DNA of 40,002 nt from Candidatus Alistipes intestinigallinarum. GTDB lineage: Bacteria > Bacteroidota > Bacteroidia > Bacteroidales > Rikenellaceae. Within the stretch, counting starts at the first letter, position 1; every line of letters starts with the position of its first letter. Positions 1 to 7,932 of the stretch are shown piece after piece. The notes beneath the pieces were generated by a model that was not told where the DNA came from, did no database searches, and saw only the letters and a list, made by a program, of their open reading frames with translations. The stretch is taken from positions 1 to 40,002 of the forward strand of contig DXDA01000018.1 in the NCBI GenBank assembly GCA_019115745.1, given 5' to 3'. The position numbers and the translations under genes are program-made.

Positions 1-614
1 CATGCGCGGCACTCGGCCTTGATCTCCTCGTCGCTCTTGCGCGGGCGCTGCGGGGCCAGCACGACCTTCTCCATCATCTGACCGATGGCACCGTCGGCAA
101 GGATCATCGCCGGATTGCGGTACTTGAAGGCCAGGTCGAAGGCCAGGGCCACGTGGTCGTGCATCTCCTGCACGGAGTTCGGCGCCAGGACGATCAGGTG
201 GTAGTCACCGTGTCCGCCGCCCTTCACGGCCTGGAAATAGTCGCCCTGCGAGGGCTGGATCGTACCCAGACCCGGGCCGCCGCGCTGACAGTTGACCACC
301 AGGCAGGGGAGTTCCGCACCGGCCAGGTAGCTCAGGCCCTCGGCCATAAGCGAGATGCCGGGGCTCGACGACGAGGTCATGACCCGCTTGCCGGTTGCGG
401 CGGCGCCATAGACCATGTTGATCGACGATACCTCCGATTCGGCCTGCAGGACCACCATGCCGGTCGTCTCCCAGGGTTTGAGCTCCATGAGGGTCTCCAT
501 GACCTCCGACTGCGGGGTGATGGGGTAGCCGAAATATCCGTCGCAACCGTAGCGAATCGCCGCATGGGCGATCACCTCGTTGCCTTTCATCAGTTTTACT
601 TCCTTCTCTGCCAT
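1..614 (-). CDS. vorB: 2-oxoacid:ferredoxin oxidoreductase, VorB/KorA-type subunit (partial)
   Basis: This is the N-terminal part (about 204 residues) of the subunit carrying the pyrimidine-binding domain of a CoA-acylating 2-oxoacid:ferredoxin oxidoreductase, which oxidatively decarboxylates branched-chain or other 2-oxoacids and reduces ferredoxin. The gene runs off the left edge, so its C-terminus is missing; nothing suggests it is broken. The protein starts [14 protein letters not shown] and carries the family motif GYPITPQSE at residues 29-37, followed by a glycine-rich [14 protein letters not shown] stretch. It starts 3 bases after the stop of the upstream ferredoxin gene, so the two are one transcript and probably one complex. 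The exact substrate (2-oxoisovalerate, 2-oxoglutarate or pyruvate) cannot be told from this part; VorB is the usual name for this arrangement in Bacteroidales. Confidence 0.85.
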   Translation of the reverse strand, partial: MAEKEVKLMKGNEVIAHAAIRYGCDGYFGYPITPQSEVMETLMELKPWETTGMVVLQAESEVSSINMVYGAAATGKRVMTSSSSPGISLMAEGLSYLAGAELPCLVVNCQRGGPGLGTIQPSQGDYFQAVKGGGHGDYHLIVLAPNSVQEMHDHVALAFDLAFKYRNPAMILADGAIGQMMEKVVLAPQRPRKSDEEIKAECRA

Positions 615-617
615 CGC

Positions 618-845
618 TTATTCGAATTTTTGACGATAAACCGTGATGACGCTGTCGGGGCAAATCACCGCACACGAAGCGCATCCCGTGCAGGCGTCGG
701 GATTCGCCATCCGGGCCACCGGGTAACCCTTGCCGTTCACCTCCGTAGACAGGGCGAGCACCTCGCACGGACATACCGAAACGCATACGCCGCACCCTTT
801 GCAACGTTCTCTGTCAACGACGATTGTTCCTTTGATCTTAGCCAT
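618..845 (-). CDS. 2x[4Fe-4S] ferredoxin subunit of the 2-oxoacid oxidoreductase
   Basis: A 75-residue protein with two bacterial-type 4Fe-4S motifs: Cys15, 18, 21 and 25, and Cys52, 55, 58 and 62, each Cys series ending in Cys-Pro. It is most likely the delta (ferredoxin-like) subunit that takes electrons from the oxidoreductase subunit encoded 3 bases downstream. There is one extra Cys at position 27, just after the first motif. It is first in the transcript, behind a TATATTTG promoter element at 874-881. A free-standing ferredoxin is possible, but the tight coupling to vorB argues for a subunit. Confidence 0.9.
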   Translation of the reverse strand: MAKIKGTIVVDRERCKGCGVCVSVCPCEVLALSTEVNGKGYPVARMANPDACTGCASCAVICPDSVITVYRQKFE

Positions 846-873
846 AACGCCGATAATATTGTTAAGTTGCTTA

Positions 874-881
874 CAAATATA
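874..881 (-). promoter_or_regulatory. Bacteroidetes -7 element before the ferredoxin-vorB operon
   Basis: The minus strand reads TATATTTG, a full match to the Bacteroidetes TAnnTTTG consensus, 28 bases ahead of the ferredoxin start. No clear TTTG is visible at -33. Confidence 0.6.
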
Positions 882-999
882 CGAAAATTTCCCGGCACGG
901 ATTAATTTTCGTTATAAAAAATCGCTATTCCGTGATAAAAATGACGAAAATTTAAGAATCCTCGCCGCCGGAACCCGCATCCCGAAATTCGGCCGGGAT

Positions 1000-1545
1000 T
1001 CAATTTTCGCCCGGGGCGGAACCCGCCGAACCCTCCTCCGGGGCGGGCTCCCCGGCAGGCACACCGTCAAACGGCTCCTCACCCGCTTTGGGATCGGGGC
1101 CGTACCTGTTCTCCCCGCGCGTGCCGGGCAGGCAGAACCACACCAGAAAGACGATCTCCCAGACGAAAAAGAGCACACAATCGCCGCACAGCACGATAAG
1201 AAACCATGCGGATGCAGCCTGGCTTCCGGCAAAGGCCGACAACCCCGAAAGCACCAGAGCAGCCACCGCCCAAGCAAGCAGGGCCAGGTAATTCCAGAGG
1301 AGCCATTTGGAGGTGCGGCCCGTGTCGTGGAGCCGCCTCGCCGAGACCGCAAGCTGGGGCAGGAAGAGAAACAGCGACACCAACAGGTAAAAAAACTTGT
1401 AGGGATTTCTGAAACAGACCATATCCAGCGCCATGGCCACGAGCATCAGCAGACACGAAAAGAGGACAAAGTACCAGAACTCCGTCCGGCGGGCCCGCCC
1501 CGAGAAATTCACATAGTTGCGGATACACTTGAGAAACCACTTCAT
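1000..1545 (-). CDS. DUF805 family inner-membrane protein
   Basis: A 181-residue protein with about four hydrophobic segments (roughly residues 23-42, 52-70, 83-103 and 112-136). The N-terminus has the DUF805 signature: an aromatic/basic lead (NYVNFSGRARRTEFWYF) and, after the second membrane span, the motif ARRLHDTGRT at about 69-78. The C-terminal 40 residues are hydrophilic and rich in Pro, Gly and Glu, ending in a probably disordered tail. DUF805 proteins are widespread and have no settled function. It stands alone on the minus strand between the DUF1015 gene and the ferredoxin operon, with a 211-base gap upstream that holds a weak TATCTTTA promoter-like box at 1659-1666. Confidence 0.85.
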   Translation of the reverse strand: MKWFLKCIRNYVNFSGRARRTEFWYFVLFSCLLMLVAMALDMVCFRNPYKFFYLLVSLFLFLPQLAVSARRLHDTGRTSKWLLWNYLALLAWAVAALVLSGLSAFAGSQAASAWFLIVLCGDCVLFFVWEIVFLVWFCLPGTRGENRYGPDPKAGEEPFDGVPAGEPAPEEGSAGSAPGEN

Positions 1546-1658
1546 ACGGCACGTTTTTCAGGGATTTTCCGATCTGCGGACCCAACAAAAGCCAAAACAA
1601 AGTCCCGGCAAAGGGCAGCTCTGCGACAATTTTTCTCCGGAATGCATCCTGTTTGGTG

Positions 1659-1666
1659 TAAAGATA
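1659..1666 (-). promoter_or_regulatory. Possible -7 element for the DUF805 gene
   Basis: The minus strand reads TATCTTTA, one mismatch from TAnnTTTG, about 113 bases before the DUF805 start. The long leader and the mismatch keep this uncertain. Confidence 0.3.
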
Positions 1667-1705
1667 CGAAAAATCCCGGAACCTCCGCCCCGAAACGAAC
1701 AAAAA

Positions 1706-1734
1706 CAAAGATGGTCCGGAGGATTTTCCGGACC
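1706..1734 (-). terminator. Hairpin after the DUF1015 gene
   Basis: On the minus strand a 7-bp stem GGTCCGG/CCGGACC (1713-1719 with 1728-1734) is followed by an interrupted T-rich stretch. It lies 22 bases past the DUF1015 stop and is a plausible though not textbook intrinsic terminator. Confidence 0.45.
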
Positions 1735-1756
1735 GTCTGCATTCTGTCGCCGTCGG

Positions 1757-3007
1757 TTACTTCTCCTCGGCGAAGGAGTGGATCACCACGCCCGAGCGCA
1801 GTTTGGGTTCGAACCACGTCGTCTTCGGAGGCATGATGTTGCCCGTGTCGGCGATGTTGATCAACTGCTGCATCGAGACGGGGTAGAGCGCAAAGGCCAC
1901 CTTCATCTCACCGCTGTCGACGCGGCGTTTCAGTTCGCCCAGACCCCGGATTCCGCCCACGAAGTCGATCCGCTTCGAGGTGCGCAGATCCTTGATGCCG
2001 AGGATCTTGTCCAGTACAAGGTTCGAGAGCACCGTCACGTCCAGTACCCCGATCGGGTCGTTGTCGTCGTAGGTCCCCGGCTTGGCCGTCAGGCTCCACC
2101 AGTGGCCTTCGAGGTACATCGAGAAGTTGTGCAGACCCGTCGGGCGGTACTCCTCCGTGCCCTTGTCCTCCACCTCGAACGACTCCTTCAACCGCTCGAC
2201 CAGCTCCGCCGGCGTCAGGCCGTTCAGGTCCTTCACCACGCGGTTGTAGTCGATGATCCGCAGTTGGTTGGCCGGGAACGTCACGGCCAGGAAGTAGCAA
2301 TACTCCTCCTCGCCCGTATGGTTCGGGTTCTTCGCCTTGCACTCGGCGCCCACACGCGCTGCGGCAGCCGTACGGTGATGACCGTCAGCCACGTACAGCG
2401 CCGGAATCTTCGAAAAGATCTCCGTGATGCGGTCGTTCGTCTTCCGGTCGCGGATCACCCACAGCTTATGCCCGAAGCCGTCGGCCGCCGTGAAGTCATA
2501 CTCCGGAGCGTTGTTCGCCACGATGTCATTGACAATGGCGTCGATCTCGGCGTTGTCCGGGTAGGCAAAGAACACCGGCTCGATATTGGCCTGCTGGTTG
2601 CGCACGTGGATCATCCGGTCCTCCTCCTTGTCGGGACGCGTCAGCTCGTGCTTCTTGATCGCACCCGAGAGGTAGTCCTCGAAGTGGCAGCACATGGCCA
2701 GTCCGTACTGCGTGCGGCCCTCCATCGTCTGGGCATAGATATAGTAGTACTCCTCGGGGTCCTGCTGCAGCCACCCCTCCTGCTGCCACTTGCGGAAATT
2801 CTCCATCGCCTTCTCGTAGACGGGCTGCGAATGCTCGTCGGCAATGGGCTCGAAGTCGATCTCGGGTTTGATGATGTGCAGCAGCGAACGCTCCGTAGCC
2901 TCGGCCTTCGCCTCCACGGAGTTCAGCACGTCGTAGGGGCGCGATGCCACCTCGGCCGCGTGCTCTTTCGGCGGACGCACCGCACGGAAAGGTTTGATTC
3001 GTACCAT
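1757..3007 (-). CDS. DUF1015 family protein in the serine locus
   Basis: A 416-residue soluble protein of the DUF1015 family. It begins MVRIKPFRAVRPPKE, as the family usually does, and has the conserved motif ADGHHRTAAA near residues 207-216. It is the last gene of a minus-strand set serC, serA, DUF1015, an arrangement I recall as common in Bacteroidetes and other bacteria, which ties it to serine or phosphoserine metabolism. I know of no firmly established reaction for the family. The DGHHR motif resembles the active-site motif of ParB/sulfiredoxin-fold proteins, a group that includes the archaeal free-serine kinase SerK, so a kinase-like role on serine is a reasonable guess but only a guess. 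A terminator lies between serA and this gene, so it may depend on readthrough or its own promoter, which I cannot see. Confidence 0.85.
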   Translation of the reverse strand: MVRIKPFRAVRPPKEHAAEVASRPYDVLNSVEAKAEATERSLLHIIKPEIDFEPIADEHSQPVYEKAMENFRKWQQEGWLQQDPEEYYYIYAQTMEGRTQYGLAMCCHFEDYLSGAIKKHELTRPDKEEDRMIHVRNQQANIEPVFFAYPDNAEIDAIVNDIVANNAPEYDFTAADGFGHKLWVIRDRKTNDRITEIFSKIPALYVADGHHRTAAAARVGAECKAKNPNHTGEEEYCYFLAVTFPANQLRIIDYNRVVKDLNGLTPAELVERLKESFEVEDKGTEEYRPTGLHNFSMYLEGHWWSLTAKPGTYDDNDPIGVLDVTVLSNLVLDKILGIKDLRTSKRIDFVGGIRGLGELKRRVDSGEMKVAFALYPVSMQQLINIADTGNIMPPKTTWFEPKLRSGVVIHSFAEEK

Positions 3008-3068
3008 AGTTTGCGCTTGTTTTCGGTTATGTTTTCGGTTGGTTTGTCGTCCTGCGGAGATTCAAGCG

Positions 3069-3102
3069 AAAAAGGCGGGTCCGTCCATCGGTCGCACCCG
3101 CC
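3069..3102 (-). terminator. Intrinsic terminator after serA
   Basis: On the minus strand the stem GGCGGGT (3096-3102) pairs with ACCCGCC (3074-3080) across a 15-base loop and is followed by a run of five T. It lies 22 bases past the serA stop and upstream of the DUF1015 gene, so it may set a lower level for that gene. Confidence 0.75.
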
Positions 3103-3124
3103 TTCTCTCGCTGTCCGGAACTTC

Positions 3125-4048
3125 CTACTTGTTGACCTGGAATTTCCGGTTGCCGTTCTTCAGGAAGTCCACGATCTGACGGGCAGCCGCCAGACCGGCG
3201 TTGATGTTCGCCTCGGCGGTCTCGGCGCCCATCTTCTTCGGCGTGGCGAAGACCCGCTTGCCGAACTTCTCGTCCAGCTCGGCCTGATTTCCGGCCGCAA
3301 TGTCGGTGATGTACTTCAGGTCCTCACGCTCGGTCAGCGCCTGCAGCAGCCCGGCCTCGTCGATCACCTCCTTGCGGGCGGTGTTGACCAGCGTGGCGCC
3401 CTTCGGCATCGACATCAGCAGATCGTAACCGATCGAGCCGACGGTCTGCGGCGTGGCGGGGATGTGCAGCGAGAGGAAATCGGCCCGCTTGTAGAGCTCC
3501 TCCACCGACGTCACCTGCTCCACACCGTCGGCTGCGAAGACCGCACCGTCCGTGATGAAGGGATCGTAGGCGATGACCTTCATGCCCAGGGCCTTGCCCT
3601 TGCGGCCGACCAGCTTGCCGACGTTGCCGTAGGCGTGGATGCCGAGCGTCTTGCCCTGGATCTCCGAGCCCGTACCGGGCGTGAAGCGGTTGCGCGACAT
3701 GTAGATCATCATGGCGATGGCCAGTTCGGCCACGGCGTTGGAGTTCTGACCCGGGGTGTTCATCACCACGATGCCGCGCTCCGTAGCGGCCGCCAGGTCG
3801 ACGTTGTCGTAACCCGCGCCGGCCCGCACCACGATGCGGAGGTTCTTCGCTGCGGCGATCACCTCCGCGGTGATCTTGTCGCTGCGGATGATGATGCCGT
3901 CGGCATCGGCCACGGCTTCAAGCAGTTGGCCCTTGTCGGTGTATTTTTCGAGGAGCGCCAGTTCGTAACCGGCCTGTTCGACGATCTCGCGGATTCCGTC
4001 GACCGCCTTCTTGGCAAAAGGCTTCTCCGTTGCTACCAATATTTTCAT
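3125..4048 (-). CDS. serA: D-3-phosphoglycerate dehydrogenase
   Basis: Catalyses NAD-dependent oxidation of 3-phosphoglycerate to 3-phosphohydroxypyruvate, the first step of serine synthesis. The 307-residue protein is the short type without a C-terminal ACT domain, as usual in Bacteroidales, so feedback inhibition by serine through ACT is not expected. Visible features are RAGAGYDNVD, the dinucleotide-binding GIHAYGNVGKLVG, and HIPATPQT. I chose the start MKILVATEKPF because family members begin at this point. The frame stays open for 34 more codons to an ATG at 4150, and that extension reads like coding sequence, so a longer protein cannot be excluded. It follows serC directly and should share its promoter. 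Confidence 0.92.
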   Translation of the reverse strand: MKILVATEKPFAKKAVDGIREIVEQAGYELALLEKYTDKGQLLEAVADADGIIIRSDKITAEVIAAAKNLRIVVRAGAGYDNVDLAAATERGIVVMNTPGQNSNAVAELAIAMMIYMSRNRFTPGTGSEIQGKTLGIHAYGNVGKLVGRKGKALGMKVIAYDPFITDGAVFAADGVEQVTSVEELYKRADFLSLHIPATPQTVGSIGYDLLMSMPKGATLVNTARKEVIDEAGLLQALTEREDLKYITDIAAGNQAELDEKFGKRVFATPKKMGAETAEANINAGLAAARQIVDFLKNGNRKFQVNK

Positions 4049-4159
4049 GGGTTTCAAAATTTCGGTGTTCAACACTTCTTGGATGTCCCAGGCCTTCACC
4101 TCACCGGTGAGGGTGTCGTAACCGGTCGGGACGCGCGTAACAAGCGGCATGGCAGCGGG

Positions 4160-5233
4160 TTATTTGGCGTGCTTGGCCGCAAACTCCTGCATGCACTCCA
4201 CCAGCACGCGGACGCTCTCGATCGGCAGGGCGTTGTAGCACGAGGCGCGGAAGCCGCCCACCAGACGGTGACCCTTGATGCCGACGATGTCGCGGCTCTT
4301 GGCGAACTCCATGAATTCGGGAGCCAGCTCCTCGTAGCCCTCCTGCATGACGAAGCAGATGTTCATCAGCGAGCGGTCCTCCTTCTCGACCGTGCCGCGG
4401 AACAACGGGTTGCGGTCGATCTCGTCGTAGAGCAGGGCAGCCTTTTCCTGGTTGCGGCGGTAGATCTCCGGCACGCCGCCGATGGATTTCAGCCAGCGCA
4501 GCGTCTCCTTGAGCACGTAGATCGGGAAGACGGGAGGCGTGTTGAACATCGAGTTGTTCTCGACGTGCGTGCGGTAGGACATCATCGTCGGCAGGTCGCG
4601 CACGATGCGGTCGAGCATGTCCTCGCGGATGATGCCGAAGGCGACGCCCGCCGGAGCGAGGTTCTTCTGCGCACCGCCGTAGATCATGGCGTATTTCGTC
4701 ACGTCGACCGGACGCGAGAGGATGTCCGACGACATGTCGGCGATCAGCGGCACCGGAGAGGTGAGGTCCTCGTAGTATTCCGTACCGTAGATCGTATTGT
4801 TCGAGGTGATATGCACGTAGTCCAGATCCTCGGGGATGGCAAAGCCCTTGGGGATGTAGGTGAAGTTGCGGTCTTCGGACGAGGCCAGCACCTCGACTTC
4901 ACCATAGCGCTTGGCCTCCTTGATGGCCTTCTTCGACCAGACGCCCGTATTCACATAACCGGCCTTCTTGCCCAGAAAGTTCGCAGGAATCTCATAGAAA
5001 TAGGTGCTCGCACCTCCGCCCAGATAGATGATCTTGTAGTTGTCGGGGATGTGGAGCAACTCGCGGAAAAGCGCGTCGGCCTCCTCCATCACAGCATCGA
5101 AATCCTTCGTACGGTGCGAAATCGAAAGAATCGAAAGTCCCGATCCGTTGAAGTCGAGAACGGCCTTCGCCGCATTTTCGATCACTTCGTCCGCAAGAAT
5201 GGACGGTCCCGCATTGAAATTGTGCTTTTTCAT
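4160..5233 (-). CDS. serC: Phosphoserine aminotransferase
   Basis: Transfers the amino group of glutamate to 3-phosphohydroxypyruvate to make O-phosphoserine (and, in the B6 pathway, acts on the related 4-carbon substrate). The 357-residue protein has the normal family length. It opens with [14 protein letters not shown], and the PLP lysine is Lys190 within [11 protein letters not shown]. It is the first gene of the minus-strand serC-serA-DUF1015 group and has a clear Bacteroidetes promoter at 5289-5296. No serB (phosphoserine phosphatase) lies in the window. Confidence 0.97.
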   Translation of the reverse strand: MKKHNFNAGPSILADEVIENAAKAVLDFNGSGLSILSISHRTKDFDAVMEEADALFRELLHIPDNYKIIYLGGGASTYFYEIPANFLGKKAGYVNTGVWSKKAIKEAKRYGEVEVLASSEDRNFTYIPKGFAIPEDLDYVHITSNNTIYGTEYYEDLTSPVPLIADMSSDILSRPVDVTKYAMIYGGAQKNLAPAGVAFGIIREDMLDRIVRDLPTMMSYRTHVENNSMFNTPPVFPIYVLKETLRWLKSIGGVPEIYRRNQEKAALLYDEIDRNPLFRGTVEKEDRSLMNICFVMQEGYEELAPEFMEFAKSRDIVGIKGHRLVGGFRASCYNALPIESVRVLVECMQEFAAKHAK

Positions 5234-5288
5234 AATAATTTGTTATGTGATTTTGAATATCCGGTCGCAATCTGTTAGTTTGCTAACA

Positions 5289-5317
5289 CAAATATAAATA
5301 AAAAAATTTTACAAACG
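5289..5317 (-). promoter_or_regulatory. Promoter of the serC-serA operon
   Basis: The minus strand reads TATATTTG at 5296-5289, a full match to the Bacteroidetes -7 consensus, with TTG/TTTG motifs 15-21 bases upstream as the -33 partner. It sits in an AT-rich divergent gap shared with yicC. Confidence 0.7.
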
Positions 5318-5380
5318 CAATCTTCGCCAAATAAATTTCACTCCCCGGCAAGAATCGTCGCCTTTTTGATTTGTTTTTAC

Positions 5381-5388
5381 TACTTTTG
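5381..5388 (+). promoter_or_regulatory. -7 element of the yicC-led operon
   Basis: TACTTTTG matches TAnnTTTG and lies 26 bases before the yicC ATG. It probably drives yicC and perhaps the genes through the M23 peptidase. Confidence 0.65.
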
Positions 5389-5414
5389 TTCCCGAATTCA
5401 AGCCATGCAATGCC

Positions 5415-6299
5415 ATGATAAAGTCCATGACCGGTTTCGGAAAGGGCGAAGCCGCACTCCGAAATAAAAAGATCACCGTCGAGATCCGATCCCTGAACTC
5501 CAAGCAGTTGGACCTCGCACTGCGGCTCCCGGCCGTCTACCGGCAGTCGGAATACGAGATCCGCAACCTGGTGTCGCGCCTGCTCCAGCGGGGTAAGGTC
5601 GACGTTTTCGTCAACGTCGAGTCGCAGGTCGTGGAGACCTCGGCGCACATCAACCGCGAAGTCTTCGCCGCCTATGCCGCCCAGTTGCGCGAAGCGGCCC
5701 GGGCTGCCGGGCTGACGACCGACACCCCGGAGTGGGATGCCGCAGCCACCCGAACGCTCATGCGCCTGCCGGACGTCGTGGCCACCGAGGCCGAGACGAT
5801 CTCCGACGAGGAGCACGCCGCGCTGCTGGCCGCCACGGAGGCCGCCGCCGCCCAGCTCGACGCCTTCCGCACGCAGGAGGGGGCTACGCTGATTGCCGAC
5901 CTGCTGCGCCGCGTCGACCTGATCGAACAGTATAAAAACGAGGTTGTACCCTTCGAGCAGGCCCGCACGGAGACCATCAAGGCACGAATCCTGGACAACC
6001 TCTCGAAACTGGCCGTCGAGGTCGACCGCAACCGGCTGGAGCAGGAGATGATCTTCTACCTCGAAAAGCTGGACATCACCGAGGAGAAGGTGCGCTTGAC
6101 GAACCACTGCCGCTACTTCCGCGAAGTGGCTGCCGGAGAGGAGGGCGTGGGCCGCAAACTGGGATTCATCGCTCAGGAGATGGGCCGCGAGATCAACACC
6201 ATGGGTTCGAAGGCCAACGAAACGAACATCCAGATCCTCGTCGTCAAGATGAAGGACGAACTGGAGAAGATCAAGGAACAGGTACTCAATATTTTGTAG
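5415..6299 (+). CDS. yicC: YicC family protein (probable endoribonuclease)
   Basis: A 294-residue member of the YicC/DUF1732 family, full length. It begins with the family hallmark MIKSMTGFGKGEA and ends with the conserved region GREINTMGSKANETNIQ. E. coli YicC has been reported to act as an endoribonuclease that promotes small-RNA turnover; the role in Bacteroidetes is untested as far as I know. The central part (about residues 80-160) is rich in Ala and Glu and likely helical. It leads a plus-strand group followed by gmk, a neighbour pair seen in many bacteria. The 253-base gap to gmk holds purine-rich repeats and a nine-G tract. Confidence 0.93.
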   Translation: MIKSMTGFGKGEAALRNKKITVEIRSLNSKQLDLALRLPAVYRQSEYEIRNLVSRLLQRGKVDVFVNVESQVVETSAHINREVFAAYAAQLREAARAAGLTTDTPEWDAAATRTLMRLPDVVATEAETISDEEHAALLAATEAAAAQLDAFRTQEGATLIADLLRRVDLIEQYKNEVVPFEQARTETIKARILDNLSKLAVEVDRNRLEQEMIFYLEKLDITEEKVRLTNHCRYFREVAAGEEGVGRKLGFIAQEMGREINTMGSKANETNIQILVVKMKDELEKIKEQVLNIL

Positions 6300-6330
6300 T
6301 TTTCCGAACCGCCGGGCCGAAGAACGGACC

Positions 6331-6339
6331 GGGGGGGGG
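6331..6339 (+). repeat. Nine-G homopolymer between yicC and gmk
   Basis: An uninterrupted run of nine G, 32 bases past the yicC stop and upstream of purine-rich repeats. Runs this long are prone to slippage during replication. Confidence 0.9.
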
Positions 6340-6344
6340 TAAAG

Positions 6345-6512
6345 GACGGACCGGAGGAAGAGCCGAAAGACGGACCGGAGGAAGGACCGGGAGGAAGATC
6401 GGAGGCTGGATCGACGAAGCCGGAGGCCGGACCGGAAGGGCAATGCTCCGAAACGTTTCCGCCGGGTGCAGCCCGAAAGATTACCCGATACTCCGAAACG
6501 CTCCCGCCGGTG
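6345..6512 (+). repeat. Short purine-rich direct repeats in the yicC-gmk gap
   Basis: GACGGACCGGAGGAAG occurs exactly at 6345-6360 and 6369-6384 (24-base period), with a degenerate third copy just after. Further on, a motif starting CTCCGAAACG and continuing into CCGCCGG occurs twice, near 6449 and 6492. The gap from 6300 to 6552 holds no gene I can support. Confidence 0.7.
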
Positions 6513-6552
6513 GATGCAATTCAGGTTCCGAAAAAAACAAGACACGAAAAAA

Positions 6553-7116
6553 ATGGGAAAAGTCATCATATTCTCGGCCCCGAGCGGATCGGGCAAAACC
6601 ACCATCGTCAAGGAGTTGCTGGCGCGTTATCCGCAGTTGGAATTCTCCATATCGGCCACGAGCCGCGCCCCGCGCGGTGCGGAGCAGAACGGCGTGGACT
6701 ACTACTTCCTTTCGCAGGAGGAGTTTGCGCAGGCCGTTGCCGAGGAGCGCTTCGTGGAGTGGGAGGAGGTCTACAAGGGCACCTGCTACGGCACGCTGCG
6801 CAGCGAGGTCGAGCGCATCTGGGCGAAGGGGCATGTGATCGTCTTCGACGTCGACGTCCTGGGGGGCATCAACCTCAAGCGGATCTTCGGCGACGAGGCC
6901 TGCTCGATCTTCATCATGGCCCCCTCGGTCGAGGAGCTGCGCCGTCGACTCGTCGCGCGCGGCACGGACGCCCCGGAGGCGATCGAACGGCGCGTGGCCA
7001 AGGCCGAATTCGAATTGACAAAGGCCCCGGAGTTCGATCACGTGGTGGTCAACGACCGCCTGGACGACGCCGTAGCCCGGGCCAGTGAAATCCTCGGAGC
7101 CTTCATTGCCCGGTAG
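6553..7116 (+). CDS. gmk: Guanylate kinase
   Basis: Phosphorylates GMP (and dGMP) with ATP to give GDP. The 187-residue protein is of standard length. The P-loop SAPSGSGKTT lies at residues 8-17, followed by the GMP-binding elements SRAPRGAEQNGVDYYF and, further on, FDVDVLGGINLK. I chose the ATG at 6553 because the protein then starts MGKVIIFSAPSG as in the family; the in-frame 29-codon extension upstream is low-complexity and lies in a repeat region. It ends 4 bases before nadD, so the two are translationally close. Confidence 0.96.
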   Translation: MGKVIIFSAPSGSGKTTIVKELLARYPQLEFSISATSRAPRGAEQNGVDYYFLSQEEFAQAVAEERFVEWEEVYKGTCYGTLRSEVERIWAKGHVIVFDVDVLGGINLKRIFGDEACSIFIMAPSVEELRRRLVARGTDAPEAIERRVAKAEFELTKAPEFDHVVVNDRLDDAVARASEILGAFIAR

Positions 7117-7120
7117 CCGC

Positions 7121-7930
7121 ATGAAACGCGAAATGCTCTATTTCGGGTCGTTCAACCCGATCCACAAGGGCCACATCGCCCTGGCGGAGTATGTGCTCGA
7201 TCAGGGGCTGTGCGACGAGGTGGCGCTGATCGTCTCCCCGCAGAGCCCCTACAAGGAGGCCGGGGAGCTGGCGCCGGAGCTCGACCGCTTCGAGATGGCC
7301 GAGATCGCCTGCCGAGCCTCGAAACACCCCGACCGGATCAAACCGTCGGTCGTAGAGTTTTTGCTACCAAAACCCTCATACACAATCGACACCCTTCGCT
7401 ACCTGCAGGAAAACTTCGGGTCGGAGATGGAGTTTTCGGTGCTGATGGGCGGCGACCAGATCGCCGGACTCAAAGGCTGGAAGGAGTACGAAAAGGTGCT
7501 CGAATATCCCATTTACGTCTACCCGCGGCGCGGGGAGGAGACCGGCGGGTTCGAGGGACGCATCACGCTGCTCGACGGCGCTCCGCTGCAGGAGTTTGCC
7601 GCCACCGACGTCCGCGAGCGGATCGCCCGCGGCGAGGATGTCTCGACGCTGCTCGACCCCGGGGTCCTCGACTACATCCGCAAAAAGGGGCTCTGGAGCC
7701 CCGCAACCCGCATCGCAGCCCTCACGGCCCGGATTACGGAACGTCCCGGGAACGTGGAGCTGCTGCTCGAACGCGGAAAACTCCACTACCGCATGGGCGA
7801 GTGGGGCCCGGCGCTGAACGACTTCAACGCCGTGCTGCGCATCGATGCGGCGCATGTCGAGGCGCAGCAGTTCGCACAGATGGTGCAGGAGATTCTGGAA
7901 TTCCGATACAAAGACATATACAACCCCTGA
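7121..7930 (+). CDS. nadD: Nicotinate-nucleotide adenylyltransferase with C-terminal TPR-like extension
   Basis: Joins nicotinate mononucleotide and ATP to give deamido-NAD in NAD synthesis. The start at 7121 gives MKREMLYFGSFNPIHKGH, with the nucleotidyltransferase motif GSFNPIHKGH at residues 9-18; the ISTxxR-like site appears as FAATDVRERI. A normal NadD ends near residue 190 (YIRKKGLW). This protein continues to 269 residues with a tail containing a TPR-like helix pair (AALNDFNAVLRID-like; here starting GPALNDF) and ending in FRYKDIYNP. That ending recalls small Bacteroidetes TPR proteins, so this looks like a fusion. A short AT-rich patch of uncommon codons lies at 7354-7390. It starts 4 bases after gmk and is 2 bases from ddl. 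Confidence 0.93.
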   Translation: MKREMLYFGSFNPIHKGHIALAEYVLDQGLCDEVALIVSPQSPYKEAGELAPELDRFEMAEIACRASKHPDRIKPSVVEFLLPKPSYTIDTLRYLQENFGSEMEFSVLMGGDQIAGLKGWKEYEKVLEYPIYVYPRRGEETGGFEGRITLLDGAPLQEFAATDVRERIARGEDVSTLLDPGVLDYIRKKGLWSPATRIAALTARITERPGNVELLLERGKLHYRMGEWGPALNDFNAVLRIDAAHVEAQQFAQMVQEILEFRYKDIYNP

Positions 7931-7932
7931 AC

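Noticed and set aside
1517..5278. A 1253-codon open frame on the plus strand
   Set aside because: It runs antisense through DUF1015, serA and serC. Those genes have clear family motifs; the long antisense frame comes from the high GC content and codon bias.
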